A stretch of DNA of 35,749 nt, from the NCBI GenBank assembly GCA_027487385.1, contig JAIYDS010000070.1, positions 1-35,749 on the forward strand, written 5' to 3'. The DNA comes from Acetobacteraceae bacterium. Lineage in GTDB: Bacteria > Pseudomonadota > Alphaproteobacteria > Acetobacterales > Acetobacteraceae. The translations under genes and the position numbers were made by a program. The notes beneath the pieces are model-generated. The model was not told where the DNA came from and searched no databases. It worked only from the letters and a program-made list of their open reading frames with translations. Below, one piece after another: positions 16,701 to 25,544 of this stretch; position 1 is the first letter of the stretch; each line of letters starts with the position of its first letter.

Positions 16701-19700
16701 GGTGAAGCCCTCATTCGGCTCATTTGTCGTATCGCCCGCCACCATCACGGTGATGGATTGCAGGCTCTCGCCCGCCGCGAAGTTCACCGTGCCGGAGGGC
16801 AGCACATTGCCGATGAAGTCGGACGCGGTGGCGCCATTGCCGGTGACGGTCCAGTTGACGCTGGAGGCGAGGCTCAGACCCCCCGTGCGGGTGACGGCGA
16901 AGGTGAAGGGGAAGGGGCCGGCATTGCCCTCGGCCAGGTCGGCATTGGCCGCGATGATGTCGAGGACCGGCGCGACAATGACCGGGGTGTCGTCATTGCG
17001 GATCACGCCACTGGCCGTTGCGAAGCCCAGGGTGGCGCCGGAGGGCGCCGAGAGGGTGAGGGTGAAGCCTTCATCGTCTTCGATGCTGGCGTCCCCCGCG
17101 ACCGCGATGGTGATGGTCTGGCTGGATTCGCCGGCGGCGAAGCTGACCGTGCCGCCGGGCAGCACGCCGCCTGCGAAATCGGCGGCATCGGCCGCTCCGG
17201 AGACGGTCCAGCTGGCGCTGGCCGCGCCCGAATTGTCGCCGGTGCGGGTGACGAGGAAGGTGAAGCTGGCGGTGCCCGCATTCCCCTCCGCCTTGTCCGC
17301 GTCCAGTGCCGCGATGTCGAGCATGGGCTCGGCATCGTCATTGATGATGGTGCCGCTGACGATGGAGGTTCCAAGCGTCGCGCCCCCCGTGGGCGCGGAG
17401 AGCGTCAGGGTGAAGGCTTCATCCACCTCCACCAGCGTATCGCCGGCCACGGCGATGGTGATCGTCTTGCCGACTTCGCCGGCGGCGAAGCTGACGGTGC
17501 CGGAGGGCAGCACCCCGCCCTGGAAATCCGCCGCGGTGATTCCGCTGCCGAGCGGGGCGCTGACCGTCCAGCTGGCGCTGACCGCGCTGTCGAGATCGCC
17601 GCTGCGATTGACGGCGAAGTGGATGAAGCGGGTTCCGGCATTGCCCTCCGGCACGCCGTTGAAGCCGGGGGCGAGGGAGATGACGGCGGCGGCGTCATCA
17701 TTGAGGATGGTGCCCTGGGCCAGGGCTGTGCCAAGGCTCGCGCCCGTGGACGCGGAAAGGGTGAGGGTGAAGACCTCATCCGCCTCGAAGCCGGTATCGC
17801 CCGCGACATTCACGGTGATGGTCTGCACCGTCTCGCCCGCGGCGAAGCTCACCGTGCCCGTGGGCAGCATGCCACCGGCGAAATCGGTCGCATCGGCGCT
17901 GGTGCTGGTGACCGCCCATTGGGCGCTGGCGGCACCGCTGGCATCGCCGATACGGGTCACGCTGAAGGTGAAGGGGGTGAGCCCCGCATCGCCTTCGCCG
18001 ATCGGCGCTGCCGGACCCGCCAGGTTCAGAATGGCGTCGTCGTTCAGGATGATCCGGCTGGCGATGGCTGTGCCGAGCGCAGCCCCGGCCGTGGGCGCGG
18101 AGAGGGTGAGGGTGAATTCCTCGTTCAGCTCCAGTCCGGTGTCGCCGATCACATCCACCGTGATGGTCTTGGTGGTTTCGCCGGCGAAGAAATTGACCAC
18201 GCCCGAGGGCAGGGTGCCGCCGATGAAATCCGCCGCGCTGGCCGGCTGCGCACCGGTGCCGGTGATGGCCCAATTGGCGCTGACGGCGGTGCTGGCATCG
18301 CCGCTGCGCGTCACGGTGAAGGCGAAGGGCGTGGTGCTGGAGTTACCCTCGGCGAGCGGCGCGCCGCCGGTGACGGAGAGGAGGGCATCATCGTTGCGGA
18401 TCAGGCCCTGGGCGGATTTCGTGCCCAGCGCGGCGTTGACGGGGGCGGAGAGGGTGACGGTGAAATCCTCATCCGCCTCCACTTGGCTGTCGGTGAGCAC
18501 CTGGACGGTGATGGTCCGGCTGGTTTCGCCGGCCGCGAAGTCGATTGTGCCGGAGGGCAGGAGGGTCCCGGCGAAATCGAAGGCATCCGCTCCGCTGCTG
18601 TTCACGGCCCAGGCCGCGCTCGACGCGGCGGTCGTATCGCCCGTGCGCGTCACGGTGAAGGTGAAGGGCGTGGTGCCGGAGTTGCCCTCGGCCTTGTCGG
18701 CGGAGAGGGCGCTGATGCTCAGCACCGGCAAGCTGACCGTGCCGAAGCTGCTGGCCGCGTAGTCGGCATCGCTGAAGCGCAGCGTCTCGATATCCGCCTG
18801 GAGCAGGTCCGTGCCATCGCGCCCGGCCGTGTTGTCCGTGACGGTGATGCGGCCGGTGCCGGAATCCAGCGTGATGGTGTACTGGCTGCGCGCGCCGGTG
18901 AAGACGGCGATGTCCGTGCCGGTGCCGCCGCCGAGCGTGTCATCCCCCGCCTCGCCAACCAGCGTGTCATTTCCGGCCTCGCCCGCCAGCGAGTCGTTCC
19001 CTGACCGGCCAGCCAGATGATTGGCCACGTCACTGCCGACCATCACATCATCGAGATCGGTGCCGATGACACCTTCGATGTTCAGCAAAATGTCCGTGAA
19101 GCCGAAACCGTCCAGGGCTGTCCCGGCCGCCACGCTCTGGCTGCCAACCGTGATGGCGCCAACGGACAGGTTGACGATCGAGCGGGCGGGAATGGAGAAG
19201 ACCGTGGACATGGCACTCATGTCCAGGGTGTCGAAGCCACCCGCGCCGTCCACCGTGTCGGCGCCGAACTCACCGCTCAACATATTGTCGAACTGGGAGC
19301 CCGTGATGGAGTCGTTCCCGCGGCCGCCGACCAGATTCTCGATGCTGATCAGCGTATCCGTGCCGGATGCCTTGATCACGGTTCCAGTGGGCACGCCTCC
19401 GACGAGCGAGGTCTGGAGGTTGGCCACAAACCCGGTCGAGGCGTCATTGCGATAGGTGTCGGTGCCGCCGCCGCCGTCAATCAGCTTGTTGCCGGCGCCA
19501 CCGAGGCCGAAGCGCTCATCGGCGTTGCTGCCGATGATCGTGTCGTTGAAGCCGCCACTGGTCGTCACGAAGCGGACATTGTTGAGCGTGTCTGTTCCGT
19601 CAAAACCGTCCTGCGAGGCCCTGTTGAGGCTGAGGTCGACATGGATGGCCTTCACAGCATCGCTGTAGTCCACCGCCGTCCGCGCGGCGCCCGCGCCGTC

Positions 19701-22700
19701 CACCGTGTCGTTGCCGGCACCGGGCCGGATGCGGAGAGATGCTGTCGGGAAGCCCGCGAAGATGGTGGCGCTCGACAGGAAGCTGTCGTTCCCCGCGGTG
19801 CCCCAGATGCCCGTGATCATGCTCAGCGAGTCGACGTCGCCATTGGGCTTGGTGACACTTCCGTTGGCCACGTCTGTCATGGTGACCGTGATCGGGCCGC
19901 CGATGATCGTGCTGGCATAGCTGACCGTGTCACGGAAGCCCGTGGTACCACCGTGGAAATCGTCGCTGCCAAGGCCGGCGAGGATGGTGTCGGAGCCCGC
20001 CCCGCCGTCGATGCTGTCATCGCCATCACCGCCGACCAGCGTGTCGTTGCCGTCACCGCCCTCGATCGTGTCGTCGCCGGCATTGCCGAACAGCGAATCA
20101 TTGCCGGCGAGACCCTGGATGCTCTCGCCGGCAGGGCCGCCCGTCAGCGTGTCATTGTTCGGCGTGCCCTGGATCAGCACCTCGTCATTGCGGATCACGC
20201 CCTGGGCGGTGCCCGTCACGAGATTGGCGGCGACCGGGTTGGAGAGCGTGACGGTGAAGGCCTCATCCAGCTCGGGCGTCGTGTCGCCGTTGACATTGAT
20301 GGTGAGGGTCCGCGTCGTCTCATCCGGCGCGAATTCCAGGATGCCGGAGGGCAGCGCACCGCCCTGAAAATCCGAGCCGCTGGCCAGCGCGCTGGTGACG
20401 CTCCAGGCCACGCTGGAAGTGCCGCTGGTCAGGCCGGTGCGGGTGACGGTGAAGGTGAAGGCGGTGGTGCCGGTATTGCCCTCGGCCTGGTCGGCGGCGA
20501 GGGGAGCGATGGCGAGGAAGGTGGTCTGCGGCGTGATGAAGACGGCCGCGGCCTGGTCGCCATCGCTGAAGCGCAGCGTCTCGATGTCCATGGCCAGCAG
20601 GTCCGTGCCGTCACGGCCGGCGATCTTGTCGGCGATGGTGAGGGCGAAGGTCACGCTGTCACGCGTGATCAGGTAGTCGCCCCGCGCGCCGGTGAAGATC
20701 GCGATATCCGCGCCCGTGCCGCCGGTGAGCACGTCATCGCCGGCGCCGCCCTCCATGACGTCATCGCGTGCACCGCCGGTGATCTGGTCCGCGAAGCGCG
20801 AGCCGATGACGGATTGGATGTTCACCAGGCGGTCGGTGTCGCCCCAGCCATCGGTGGCGAGGCCGGTGGCGAGGTTGACCGTCACCGCGCCGCGGTCGCC
20901 GCGGTAATCCGCCGTGACGAGCGTATCCAGGGCGGGCGCGCGCAGGATGTCATTGCCGGTGAGGCCGCGCAGCATGGTGCGGGTGGCGGCGACGCTGACG
21001 CCGGTCAGGTCATCGGCCTGCTGCGTGCCATAGACGCTCTCGATGCTGGTCAGCGTATCGGTGAAGCCCCAGGAATCGATGGCGGTGCCGGTGGTGAGGT
21101 TCACCGTGACGCCATGCTCCGCGAGGTGCGACTGGCCGGTGAAGCTGTCATAGAAGACGAGGTCCACACCGAGGCCACCGTCGATGCTGTCGTTGCCCTC
21201 GCCGCCGAAGAAGGCGTTGTTGGAGTCCGAGCCGACCAGGCTATCCGCGCCGATCCCGCCCACGGCCTGCTCCACGCCGCGCAGGATATCCGTGCCGGTC
21301 AGCGTCCAGGCGCCGCCGGAGAACAGGTATTTGCGTGCGACGCCGGTGAATTCGCCGCCGCTGATGCCGGTGCCGAGTTCCACCTCGGCGCGGGTGATGG
21401 GCGGGCCGAAGGTGCCGTCCCGGGTGTTGCTCCCCATGGTCCAGCGGTCATTCGCACCGGCGCCCAGGTCAATGTTGCGATTGCCATTGCCCGAGCTCGA
21501 AACCTGGTCGGTGAAGGCGCTGCCGGTCACACTGTCGTTGAAATTGCTGGTGAGCGACAGGCGGCGGATATTCGTCAGCGTATCCGTGCCGCCCAGACCA
21601 TCGCTCGCGACGCCGGTCTCTAGGTTGATGTTGGCGGCGGCGGAGCCGCCGGAATAGGTGACGACGGCATTGGCGAAGCTCGTGCCGTCATTCTGCACCG
21701 AGAAGCCGCCGATATAGGTGTCATTGCCGGCATTGCCTTGCAGGTTGCCGCCGTAGAAGGTCGCCAGAGTCAGGCCGGTGGTGTCGAAGCGGTCCGCCCC
21801 GCTGCCGGTGATGATGCTGTGGAAATTGGTGTAGCTGTCCGTGCCCTGGGCGCCGCCATTCTTGACCACGGTGCCGCTGCCCACGCCATTGACCGTGACG
21901 TTGATGGGCGTGGTGAAGCCGGAATAGCTCAGCGTGTTGAAGGCGGCAGGGCCGCCATTCAGGACATCACTGCCGGTGGTGCCGGTGAAGAACTCGTTGC
22001 GGCCCGTGCCGGTGATGGTGTCATTGCCGGTGGTGCCGCTGGGCGGGGTGAAGCTGGTGCCCCACTGCACATCCGAGAGGAACTCATAGAGCGGGAAGTT
22101 CAGATCCCGCCCGCTCAGCGCGCCGCGCACCTCGGCGATGAAGTCGCTGGCGCCCAGCACCTCGTCGCCATCCAGATCCACCACCAGCCAGCCGCGCGCC
22201 TCGGGCGCGCCCAGCGCGTCCACGTCCTGCAGCCAGAAGGCCTGGAAGGTCGGGATGTTGTGGAACTGCGCCGGCAGCCTCTGGCCCAGCACGGGCGCGT
22301 CGGCCAGGAAGATCCCGGTATCGCCATTGTACAGGAAGGTGCGGTTGACCCCGTTCACCGTCAGCGTGCCGTTCACCCCGCCCAGCGTGATGAGGTCCAG
22401 CTGCGCCTCGTTGAAGTCGAGCACCACATCCATGCTGGAGAGCGTGGAACGCGCGAAGCCATCCACCGGCAGCACAAAGCGATCGGCGCCCAGGCCGCCG
22501 GTCAGGTTGTCCGCGCCCTCGCCGCCTTCGATGGTGTCGTCACCCGCGCCGCCATTGATCGTGTCCGCGCCGGCGAAGCCGCGCAGCAACTCGCTCGTCG
22601 TCCCGCCCGTGAGGGCATCGCCAAGCGGCGTGCCGTCCACGGGGATTTCGTCATTGCGGATGGTGGCGATGGCGGTGGCACTGGTGAGGATCGCGTTGAC

Positions 22701-25544
22701 CGGATTGCTCAGCGCGATCACGAAGCGCTCGTCATTCTCCCAGGTAGTATCGCCCACGACCTGCACGGTGATGGTCTGGCTGGTCTGGCCCGCGGCGAAG
22801 TTCAGCGTCCCGCCGGCTGGTGTCACGCCGCCCTGGAAATCCGCGGCGCCGGTCACGGAGCCGCTGACATTCGTGTTGTAGCCCCAGTTGACCGAGGAGG
22901 TGCCGCTCACATCGCCGCTGCGCGTGACGGTGAAGGTGAAGGTGGTGGTGCCGGCATTGCCCTCCGCCTTGTCGGCATCGGTCGCCGTGATGGCGATGCT
23001 GGTCGGGTCGTCATTGCTGATGGTGCCGTTGATGCTCCCGAAGCTGCCCAGCGTCGCGTTCGAGGATGGGCTGCTGAGCTGGAGGGTCACCGTCTCATTC
23101 GGCTCGACGGCGCCATCGGCCGCGATGTTGAGTGTGATGGTCTTCAGCGTCTCGCCAGGCGCGAAGTTCAGCGTGCCGGTCGGCAGCACGCCGCCCACGA
23201 AATCGCTGGCCGTGGCCGTGCCGAGGCTGGTGACGGCCCAGTTCACCGACGCCGCGACCGTGACGTCGCCGCTGCGCTGGACGCTGAAGTTCATCGGCGT
23301 GCCGCCGCCGCCCTGGCCTTCGAAGACGGAGGGGGTGGGCTGGCCGGCGAAGGCGATCACCACGCCGTCATCATTGGTGATGGTGTAGGAGACGGAATTG
23401 CCGATCGAGGCGCCGGCCGAAGGGTTGGTCAGGCTGACCAGGAAGGCCTCATTCGGCTCGAAGACGGTGTCGCCGGCGAAATTCACCGTGATGGTCTTGC
23501 TGGTTTCGCCGATGCCGAAGCTCACGGAGCCGCTGGGCAGGACGCCGCCCGCGAAATCCTGGGCGTTGGGGGCATTGGCGCCGGGGAAGGTGGCGGGCAC
23601 CACCGCCCAGTCCGCGCTGGCCGTGATGCTCAGATCGCCCGAGCGGGTGATGGTGATGGTGAAGGGCGTGCTGCCGGCATTGCCCTCATTGGCGCTGAAG
23701 CCGGAGGCGTTGGTGGTGGCGAGGATCGCGCCGTCATCATTGGTGATGGTGCCGAACACCGTGGTGGGCGCACCCAGCGTGGCGCCCGGCGAGACGCTGG
23801 TCAGCGTCAGGCTGAAATTCTCCGTGGGTTCGACGAGGGTGTCACCGCTGACCAGGACCGTGATCGTCGCCGTGCTTTGCCCGGCGATGAAGTTGACGCT
23901 GCCCGAGGGCAGGGTGCCACCGAAATCCGCCGCATTCGCCGTGCCGCCGCTGACCGCCCAGGACACCGTGGCGGCACCGCTCAGATCGCCGGTGCGATTC
24001 ACCGTGAAGGAAAGGGGGAGGTTGCCGGCATTGCCCTCGGTCAAGGGCAGCGGCGCGGGGCCGATGGAAAACACGCCGGTCGCGCCATCATCATTGAGGA
24101 TATTGGCGCTGGAACTGGCGGCGGTACCGAGCGAGGCGCCCACCGAAGGGTTCGAGAGCGAGAAGAGGAAGCTCTCCCCCGACTCGACGAGCGTGTCCCC
24201 CGCGACATTCACGGTCACGATCTGCGTGGTTTCGCCCGGGGCGAAGCTCACGGTCCCGGAGGGCTGGACGCCACCCACAAAATCATTGGGCGACGCCCCC
24301 ATCCCGGTGACCGCCCAATTGGCGCTGGCCGCGATGCCGAGATCGCCGCTGCGGGTGATGGTGAAGTTGAAGGGCGTGCTGCCGGCATTGCCCTCACTCA
24401 GGGACAGGCCGGTGGTGGACACGGCGAGGATGGCGCCGTCATCATTGACCAGCGTGAGGCTGACGGAGCTTTGCCCGCCCAGGGTCGCCCCGGCCGTGGG
24501 TGCTGAAAGCCCCACCGTGAACATCTCATTGGCCTCAATCAGCGTGTCCCCGGCGACCTCGAAGCTGATCGTCGCGCTCGTCTGGCCCGGCGCGAAGCTC
24601 ACGCTGCCCGATGGCACAAGGCCGCCCACGAAATCCGCCCCATTCAGGGGGAGGGGAGCGCCCGGCACGGGACCAGGCATCGAGCTGATGGTCCAATTGG
24701 CCCCGGCCGCGATACTGGTGTCGCCGCTGCGCGTCACCTGCAGCGTGACCAGCGTGCCGCCGGATTGGCCCTCGGTGATGAGGCCCGGCGCCGTGCCGAT
24801 CGAGAGGATCGCGCCGTCATCATTCTGGATGAGGCCCATGCTGGACGCCACATTGATGGCCGCACCGCTGGACGGATTGGAGAGCACGAGGTTGAACGGC
24901 TCGGTGGTTTCCAGCAGGGTATCGCCCGCAACCTGCACGGTGATGGTCTTGCTGGTTTCACCAGCGGCAAAGCTCACCGTCCCGCTGGGGAGAATCCCAC
25001 CCGGAAAATCGCCGGCATCCGCCGCGGTCAGGAAGCCGCTGGAGACCACCGCCCAGTCGGCGCTGGCCGCAATGCCGAGATCGCCGCTGCGGGTAACGGT
25101 GAAGTTGAAGGCCGTGCTGCCGGAATTGCCCTCATTCAGGCTGGGGCCGGTCAGCAGGCTCAGGATGGCCCCGTCGTCATTCTGGATGGTGCCGCTCACG
25201 AAGCTGAAAAAGCCCAGGCTCGTCGGGCCCGCGGGCACGGAGAGCGAGACGGTATAGCTCTCATTCGGCTCGACCAGGGTGTCGCCGGCGATGCTGAAGC
25301 TGATGCTCTGGCTGTCCTGCCCCGGCAGGAAGGTCACGGTCCCGCTGGGCAATGCCCCACCCACGAAATCCGCGCCGATGGCCGCAATGGTGGCCAGCCC
25401 GCTGCCTCCGGTCACCGCCCAGTTCACCGTCGAGGTGAGGGAGAGGTCGCCGCTTCGCAGGATCGTGTAGGTGACAGGGGTGCTGCCGCCATTGCCTTCA
25501 TTCTGGGTGGTCGTGGAGGGGGCGAAGCTGACGGTGGCGGACAT
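13431..25544 (-). CDS. Giant RTX protein with 16 Calx-beta domains (4037 residues)
   Basis: A secreted calcium-binding giant, probably an adhesin or matrix protein. Residues 1-967 are eight Calx-beta domains in tandem; 968-1017 RTX; about 1018-1165 a segment resembling an RTX-protein C-terminus; 1166-1675 RTX units of the type VNLATGxAxDGxGxTDTL; 1676-1789 a ninth Calx-beta; 1790-2274 RTX; 2275-3092 seven more Calx-beta domains; 3098-3937 RTX with five copies of the same module found in the protease; 3938-4037 a terminal segment (YAFLAGHGHDSIRDFTQGDD to ATDFIFA) that is the likely type I secretion signal. I see no cysteine anywhere and no Sec signal. Calx-beta domains end in the NDD motif and carry acidic calcium ligands. 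AAGAGG lies about 7 bases before the ATG. No catalytic domain is recognisable. An exporter is not encoded nearby. Confidence 0.92.
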   Translation of the reverse strand: MSATVSFAPSTTTQNEGNGGSTPVTYTILRSGDLSLTSTVNWAVTGGSGLATIAAIGADFVGGALPSGTVTFLPGQDSQSISFSIAGDTLVEPNESYTVSLSVPAGPTSLGFFSFVSGTIQNDDGAILSLLTGPSLNEGNSGSTAFNFTVTRSGDLGIAASADWAVVSSGFLTAADAGDFPGGILPSGTVSFAAGETSKTITVQVAGDTLLETTEPFNLVLSNPSSGAAINVASSMGLIQNDDGAILSIGTAPGLITEGQSGGTLVTLQVTRSGDTSIAAGANWTISSMPGPVPGAPLPLNGADFVGGLVPSGSVSFAPGQTSATISFEVAGDTLIEANEMFTVGLSAPTAGATLGGQSSVSLTLVNDDGAILAVSTTGLSLSEGNAGSTPFNFTITRSGDLGIAASANWAVTGMGASPNDFVGGVQPSGTVSFAPGETTQIVTVNVAGDTLVESGESFLFSLSNPSVGASLGTAASSSANILNDDGATGVFSIGPAPLPLTEGNAGNLPLSFTVNRTGDLSGAATVSWAVSGGTANAADFGGTLPSGSVNFIAGQSTATITVLVSGDTLVEPTENFSLTLTSVSPGATLGAPTTVFGTITNDDGAILATTNASGFSANEGNAGSTPFTITITRSGDLSITASADWAVVPATFPGANAPNAQDFAGGVLPSGSVSFGIGETSKTITVNFAGDTVFEPNEAFLVSLTNPSAGASIGNSVSYTITNDDGVVIAFAGQPTPSVFEGQGGGGTPMNFSVQRSGDVTVAASVNWAVTSLGTATASDFVGGVLPTGTLNFAPGETLKTITLNIAADGAVEPNETVTLQLSSPSSNATLGSFGSINGTISNDDPTSIAITATDADKAEGNAGTTTFTFTVTRSGDVSGTSSVNWGYNTNVSGSVTGAADFQGGVTPAGGTLNFAAGQTSQTITVQVVGDTTWENDERFVIALSNPVNAILTSATAIATIRNDEIPVDGTPLGDALTGGTTSELLRGFAGADTINGGAGDDTIEGGEGADNLTGGLGADRFVLPVDGFARSTLSSMDVVLDFNEAQLDLITLGGVNGTLTVNGVNRTFLYNGDTGIFLADAPVLGQRLPAQFHNIPTFQAFWLQDVDALGAPEARGWLVVDLDGDEVLGASDFIAEVRGALSGRDLNFPLYEFLSDVQWGTSFTPPSGTTGNDTITGTGRNEFFTGTTGSDVLNGGPAAFNTLSYSGFTTPINVTVNGVGSGTVVKNGGAQGTDSYTNFHSIITGSGADRFDTTGLTLATFYGGNLQGNAGNDTYIGGFSVQNDGTSFANAVVTYSGGSAAANINLETGVASDGLGGTDTLTNIRRLSLTSNFNDSVTGSAFTDQVSSSGNGNRNIDLGAGANDRWTMGSNTRDGTFGPPITRAEVELGTGISGGEFTGVARKYLFSGGAWTLTGTDILRGVEQAVGGIGADSLVGSDSNNAFFGGEGNDSIDGGLGVDLVFYDSFTGQSHLAEHGVTVNLTTGTAIDSWGFTDTLTSIESVYGTQQADDLTGVSVAATRTMLRGLTGNDILRAPALDTLVTADYRGDRGAVTVNLATGLATDGWGDTDRLVNIQSVIGSRFADQITGGARDDVMEGGAGDDVLTGGTGADIAIFTGARGDYLITRDSVTFALTIADKIAGRDGTDLLAMDIETLRFSDGDQAAAVFITPQTTFLAIAPLAADQAEGNTGTTAFTFTVTRTGLTSGTSSVAWSVTSALASGSDFQGGALPSGILEFAPDETTRTLTINVNGDTTPELDEAFTVTLSNPVAANLVTGTAQGVIRNDEVLIQGTPNNDTLTGGPAGESIQGLAGNDSLFGNAGDDTIEGGDGNDTLVGGDGDDSIDGGAGSDTILAGLGSDDFHGGTTGFRDTVSYASTIIGGPITVTMTDVANGSVTKPNGDVDSLSMITGIWGTAGNDSFLSSATIFAGFPTASLRIRPGAGNDTVDGAGAARTAVDYSDAVKAIHVDLSLNRASQDGFDGTDTLNNVRFVTTSGGFNDTIIGSNADERFGLGGAGNKLIDGGGGTDTYRNDASTGFVANLQTSLVGGVPTGTVIKASGTDTLISIENLVGGRGNDSITGSQFDNMLSGEFGADTVDGAGGFDTLDMSAMSTVFSIPARSIVNLSVGAITVGSQSVAAGTALDGFGFTDILLNIEGVIGTDLDDVMVGSDVANHLAGRSGNDSLAGEAGNDTLVGEAGDDTLGGGTGTDIAVFTGARSQYTITLDSGTGRITVTDNTAGRDGTDLLQADIETLRFSDADYAASSFGTVSLPVLSISALSADKAEGNSGTTPFTFTVTRTGDTTAASSAAWAVNSSGADAFDFAGTLLPSGTIDFAAGETSRTITVQVLTDSQVEADEDFTVTLSAPVNAALGTKSAQGLIRNDDALLSVTGGAPLAEGNSSTTPFAFTVTRSGDASTAVSANWAITGTGAQPASAADFIGGTLPSGVVNFFAGETTKTITVDVIGDTGLELNEEFTLTLSAPTAGAALGTAIASRIILNDDAILNLAGPAAPIGEGDAGLTPFTFSVTRIGDASGAASAQWAVTSTSADATDFAGGMLPTGTVSFAAGETVQTITVNVAGDTGFEADEVFTLTLSASTGASLGTALAQGTILNDDAAAVISLAPGFNGVPEGNAGTRFIHFAVNRSGDLDSAVSASWTVSAPLGSGITAADFQGGVLPSGTVSFAAGEVGKTITIAVAGDTLVEVDEAFTLTLSAPTGGATLGTSIVSGTIINDDAEPMLDIAALDADKAEGNAGTASFTFLVTRTGDNSGAASASWTVSGAADAADFAGGVLPGGTVSFAAGESSQTITIAVAGDASIEDDEGFTLTLSAPSGATLGFATASGVIRNDDTPVIVAPVLDIIAANADLAEGNAGPFPFTFAVTRTGGLSLASSVNWTVTGNGATASDFIGNVLPSGTVNFAAGESLQSITVMVAGDTTNEPNEGFTVTLSGASGATLGTATAAGLIRNDDASIFSVAPLTADRNEGNSGPTAFTFTVWREGNTSAAAGVTFTITGSGTDPASGADFNAGVLPSGTLTFAAGETSRTLSVNILGDLLFEPDETFTVTLSSTNPAVGFGTASAQGFIRNDDPLTVLGTAGPDTLIGTAANELLLGLGDNDLLDGGAGNDTVDAGAGNDTLLAGAGVDLFNGGAGVDTLLFGPAFAGVNLSLSLASGSVSLPDGPLSFTAIENVTGGAGNDVLIGDGAANALNGGAGNDSLTGGLGNDSLTGGLGVDRFEVDAGTDAVTDLGLGGAEVLVVNAGATANAALAAAWVATAASNVSGIAYLTANGFNADLSAAAPGLGLWSVTNTGNGTAVRFTGSVNADALTGGEGGDTLLGGASGDTLSGNGGTDSLAGGAGNDSLSGGAGNDTLLGEADDDSLTGGAGDDRMTGGAGVDRFAVDAGSDTITDLGLGGADLLVVSGGATANATLAANWVLTAGNSNGGTANITAAGFNADLTLAAGSAGWAVSNLGTNRAVSLTGSARNDTLTGGNGNDTLLGGGGNDSLLGDAGSDSLTGGAGNDTMTGGAAVDRFVVDAGTDAILDLGAGGNDVLVVSAGATANATLAGAWTASSNVSNAGVVNLTAAGFNVTLTAATGLGTWSVNHAGQAGAVVFAGSVQSDRLTGGLGADSLTGNAGDDTLTGGDGTDTLNGGAGTDSLVGGLGDDRLTGGTEVDRFLVEAGTDTITDLGFGGTDALVIQAGAAAVATIGGHWTASGGSSNAGSATVFAAGFNVNVASVSGVSGWALSNAGQSRGVSLVGSGNADSITGGSGADTLRGQGGADSLLGEGGNDQLFGGAGNDTMTGGAGIDRFTVDAGTDVITDLGAGGVDVVIVSAGATLQATLAADWTATAASSNAGVANLATAGFDVNLSAAAGSLGWNVSATTADAVLITGSRRADVLMGGAGADTLIGGAGNDTIIGGGGFDSLLGGLGDDRFLDAEGAQVYEGGAGLDRYAFLAGHGHDSIRDFTQGDDKIDLSGFAGIGFGDLQLTYGGAGTPSDPAYVVVSANGGVDSISVSLPIPVTLVATDFIFA
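13851..15833 (-). repeat. Array of five unnamed ITDLG modules in the giant gene
   Basis: Modules start at residues 3238, 3401, 3536, 3680 and 3815 (spacings 163, 135, 144, 135). The 135 and 144 spacings differ by exactly one nonapeptide. The order of module subtypes (AANW with SNLG-NRAV, then AGAWTAS, then GGHWT, then AADWTAT) is the same as in the protease array, so the two arrays are collinear paralogues. Confidence 0.85.
16269..18722 (-). repeat. Second Calx-beta array (domains 10-16 of the giant protein)
   Basis: Seven tandem domains of about 105-120 residues (residues 2275-3092). They share SADKAEGN-GTTPFTFTVTRTGD-type openings, a LPSGTVSFAAGETSQTITV core, and mostly IRNDD or ILNDD ends. 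The last of them is the closest relative of the second Calx-beta domain in the protease (both read TGSG, ASAQG and IRNDD and lead into G-T-x-GPDTL-GTA). Confidence 0.85.
18750..18917 (-). repeat. VFTGAR...IETLRFSD unit, copy in RTX block 2 of the giant protein
   Basis: Residues 2210-2265: DIAVFTGARSQYTITLDSG then TDNTAGRDGTDLLQADIETL and RFSDADY. This unit directly precedes a Calx-beta domain. Two further copies in the same setting lie at 20544-20711 (giant protein, residues 1612-1667) and 11883-12041 (protease, residues 390-442). It is a recurrent companion of RTX repeats in secreted bacterial proteins. Confidence 0.75.
20178..20519 (-). repeat. Isolated ninth Calx-beta domain of the giant protein
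   Basis: Residues 1676-1789, from FLAIAPLAADQAEGNTG to VIRNDEV. It stands alone between two RTX blocks. Like Calx-beta domain 8 it ends in IRNDE rather than NDD, so these two are likely sisters and their separation by about 700 residues of RTX sequence may mark an internal duplication. Confidence 0.75.
22050..22493 (-). other. Internal segment resembling an RTX-protein C-terminal domain
   Basis: Residues 1018-1165 of the giant protein are not repetitive. They run from LGADRFVLPVDGF through VVLDFNEAQLDLITLGGV, a region with LYNGDTGIFLADAP, to GWLVVDLDGDEVLGASDF and the turn into a fresh run of nonapeptides (TGNDTITGTG). A D-F-x-E-x-D-LITLGG block followed by a W-LVVDLDGD calcium loop is what normally closes serralysin-like and other RTX proteins, so this may be a fossil C-terminus buried by fusion. 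Confidence 0.5.
22644..25544 (-). repeat. First Calx-beta array (domains 1-8 of the giant protein)
   Basis: Eight tandem domains of 117-127 residues at residues 1-127, 128-246, 247-372, 373-490, 491-607, 608-729, 730-849 and 850-967. Domains 1-6 share the NDDGA linker and mostly RSGDL openings, unlike the SADKAEGN/IRNDD type of domains 8 to 16. At DNA level, stretches such as 24351-24412 and 25079-25140 are near copies of each other. Confidence 0.85.

Noticed and set aside
14400..19004. 1534-codon plus-strand frame, and similar long frames (15691-18762, 19017-21623, 21738-24506), opposite the giant gene
   Set aside because: They mirror the Calx-beta/RTX coding strand, have no ribosome-binding sites or domains, and repeat with the same period as the sense protein.
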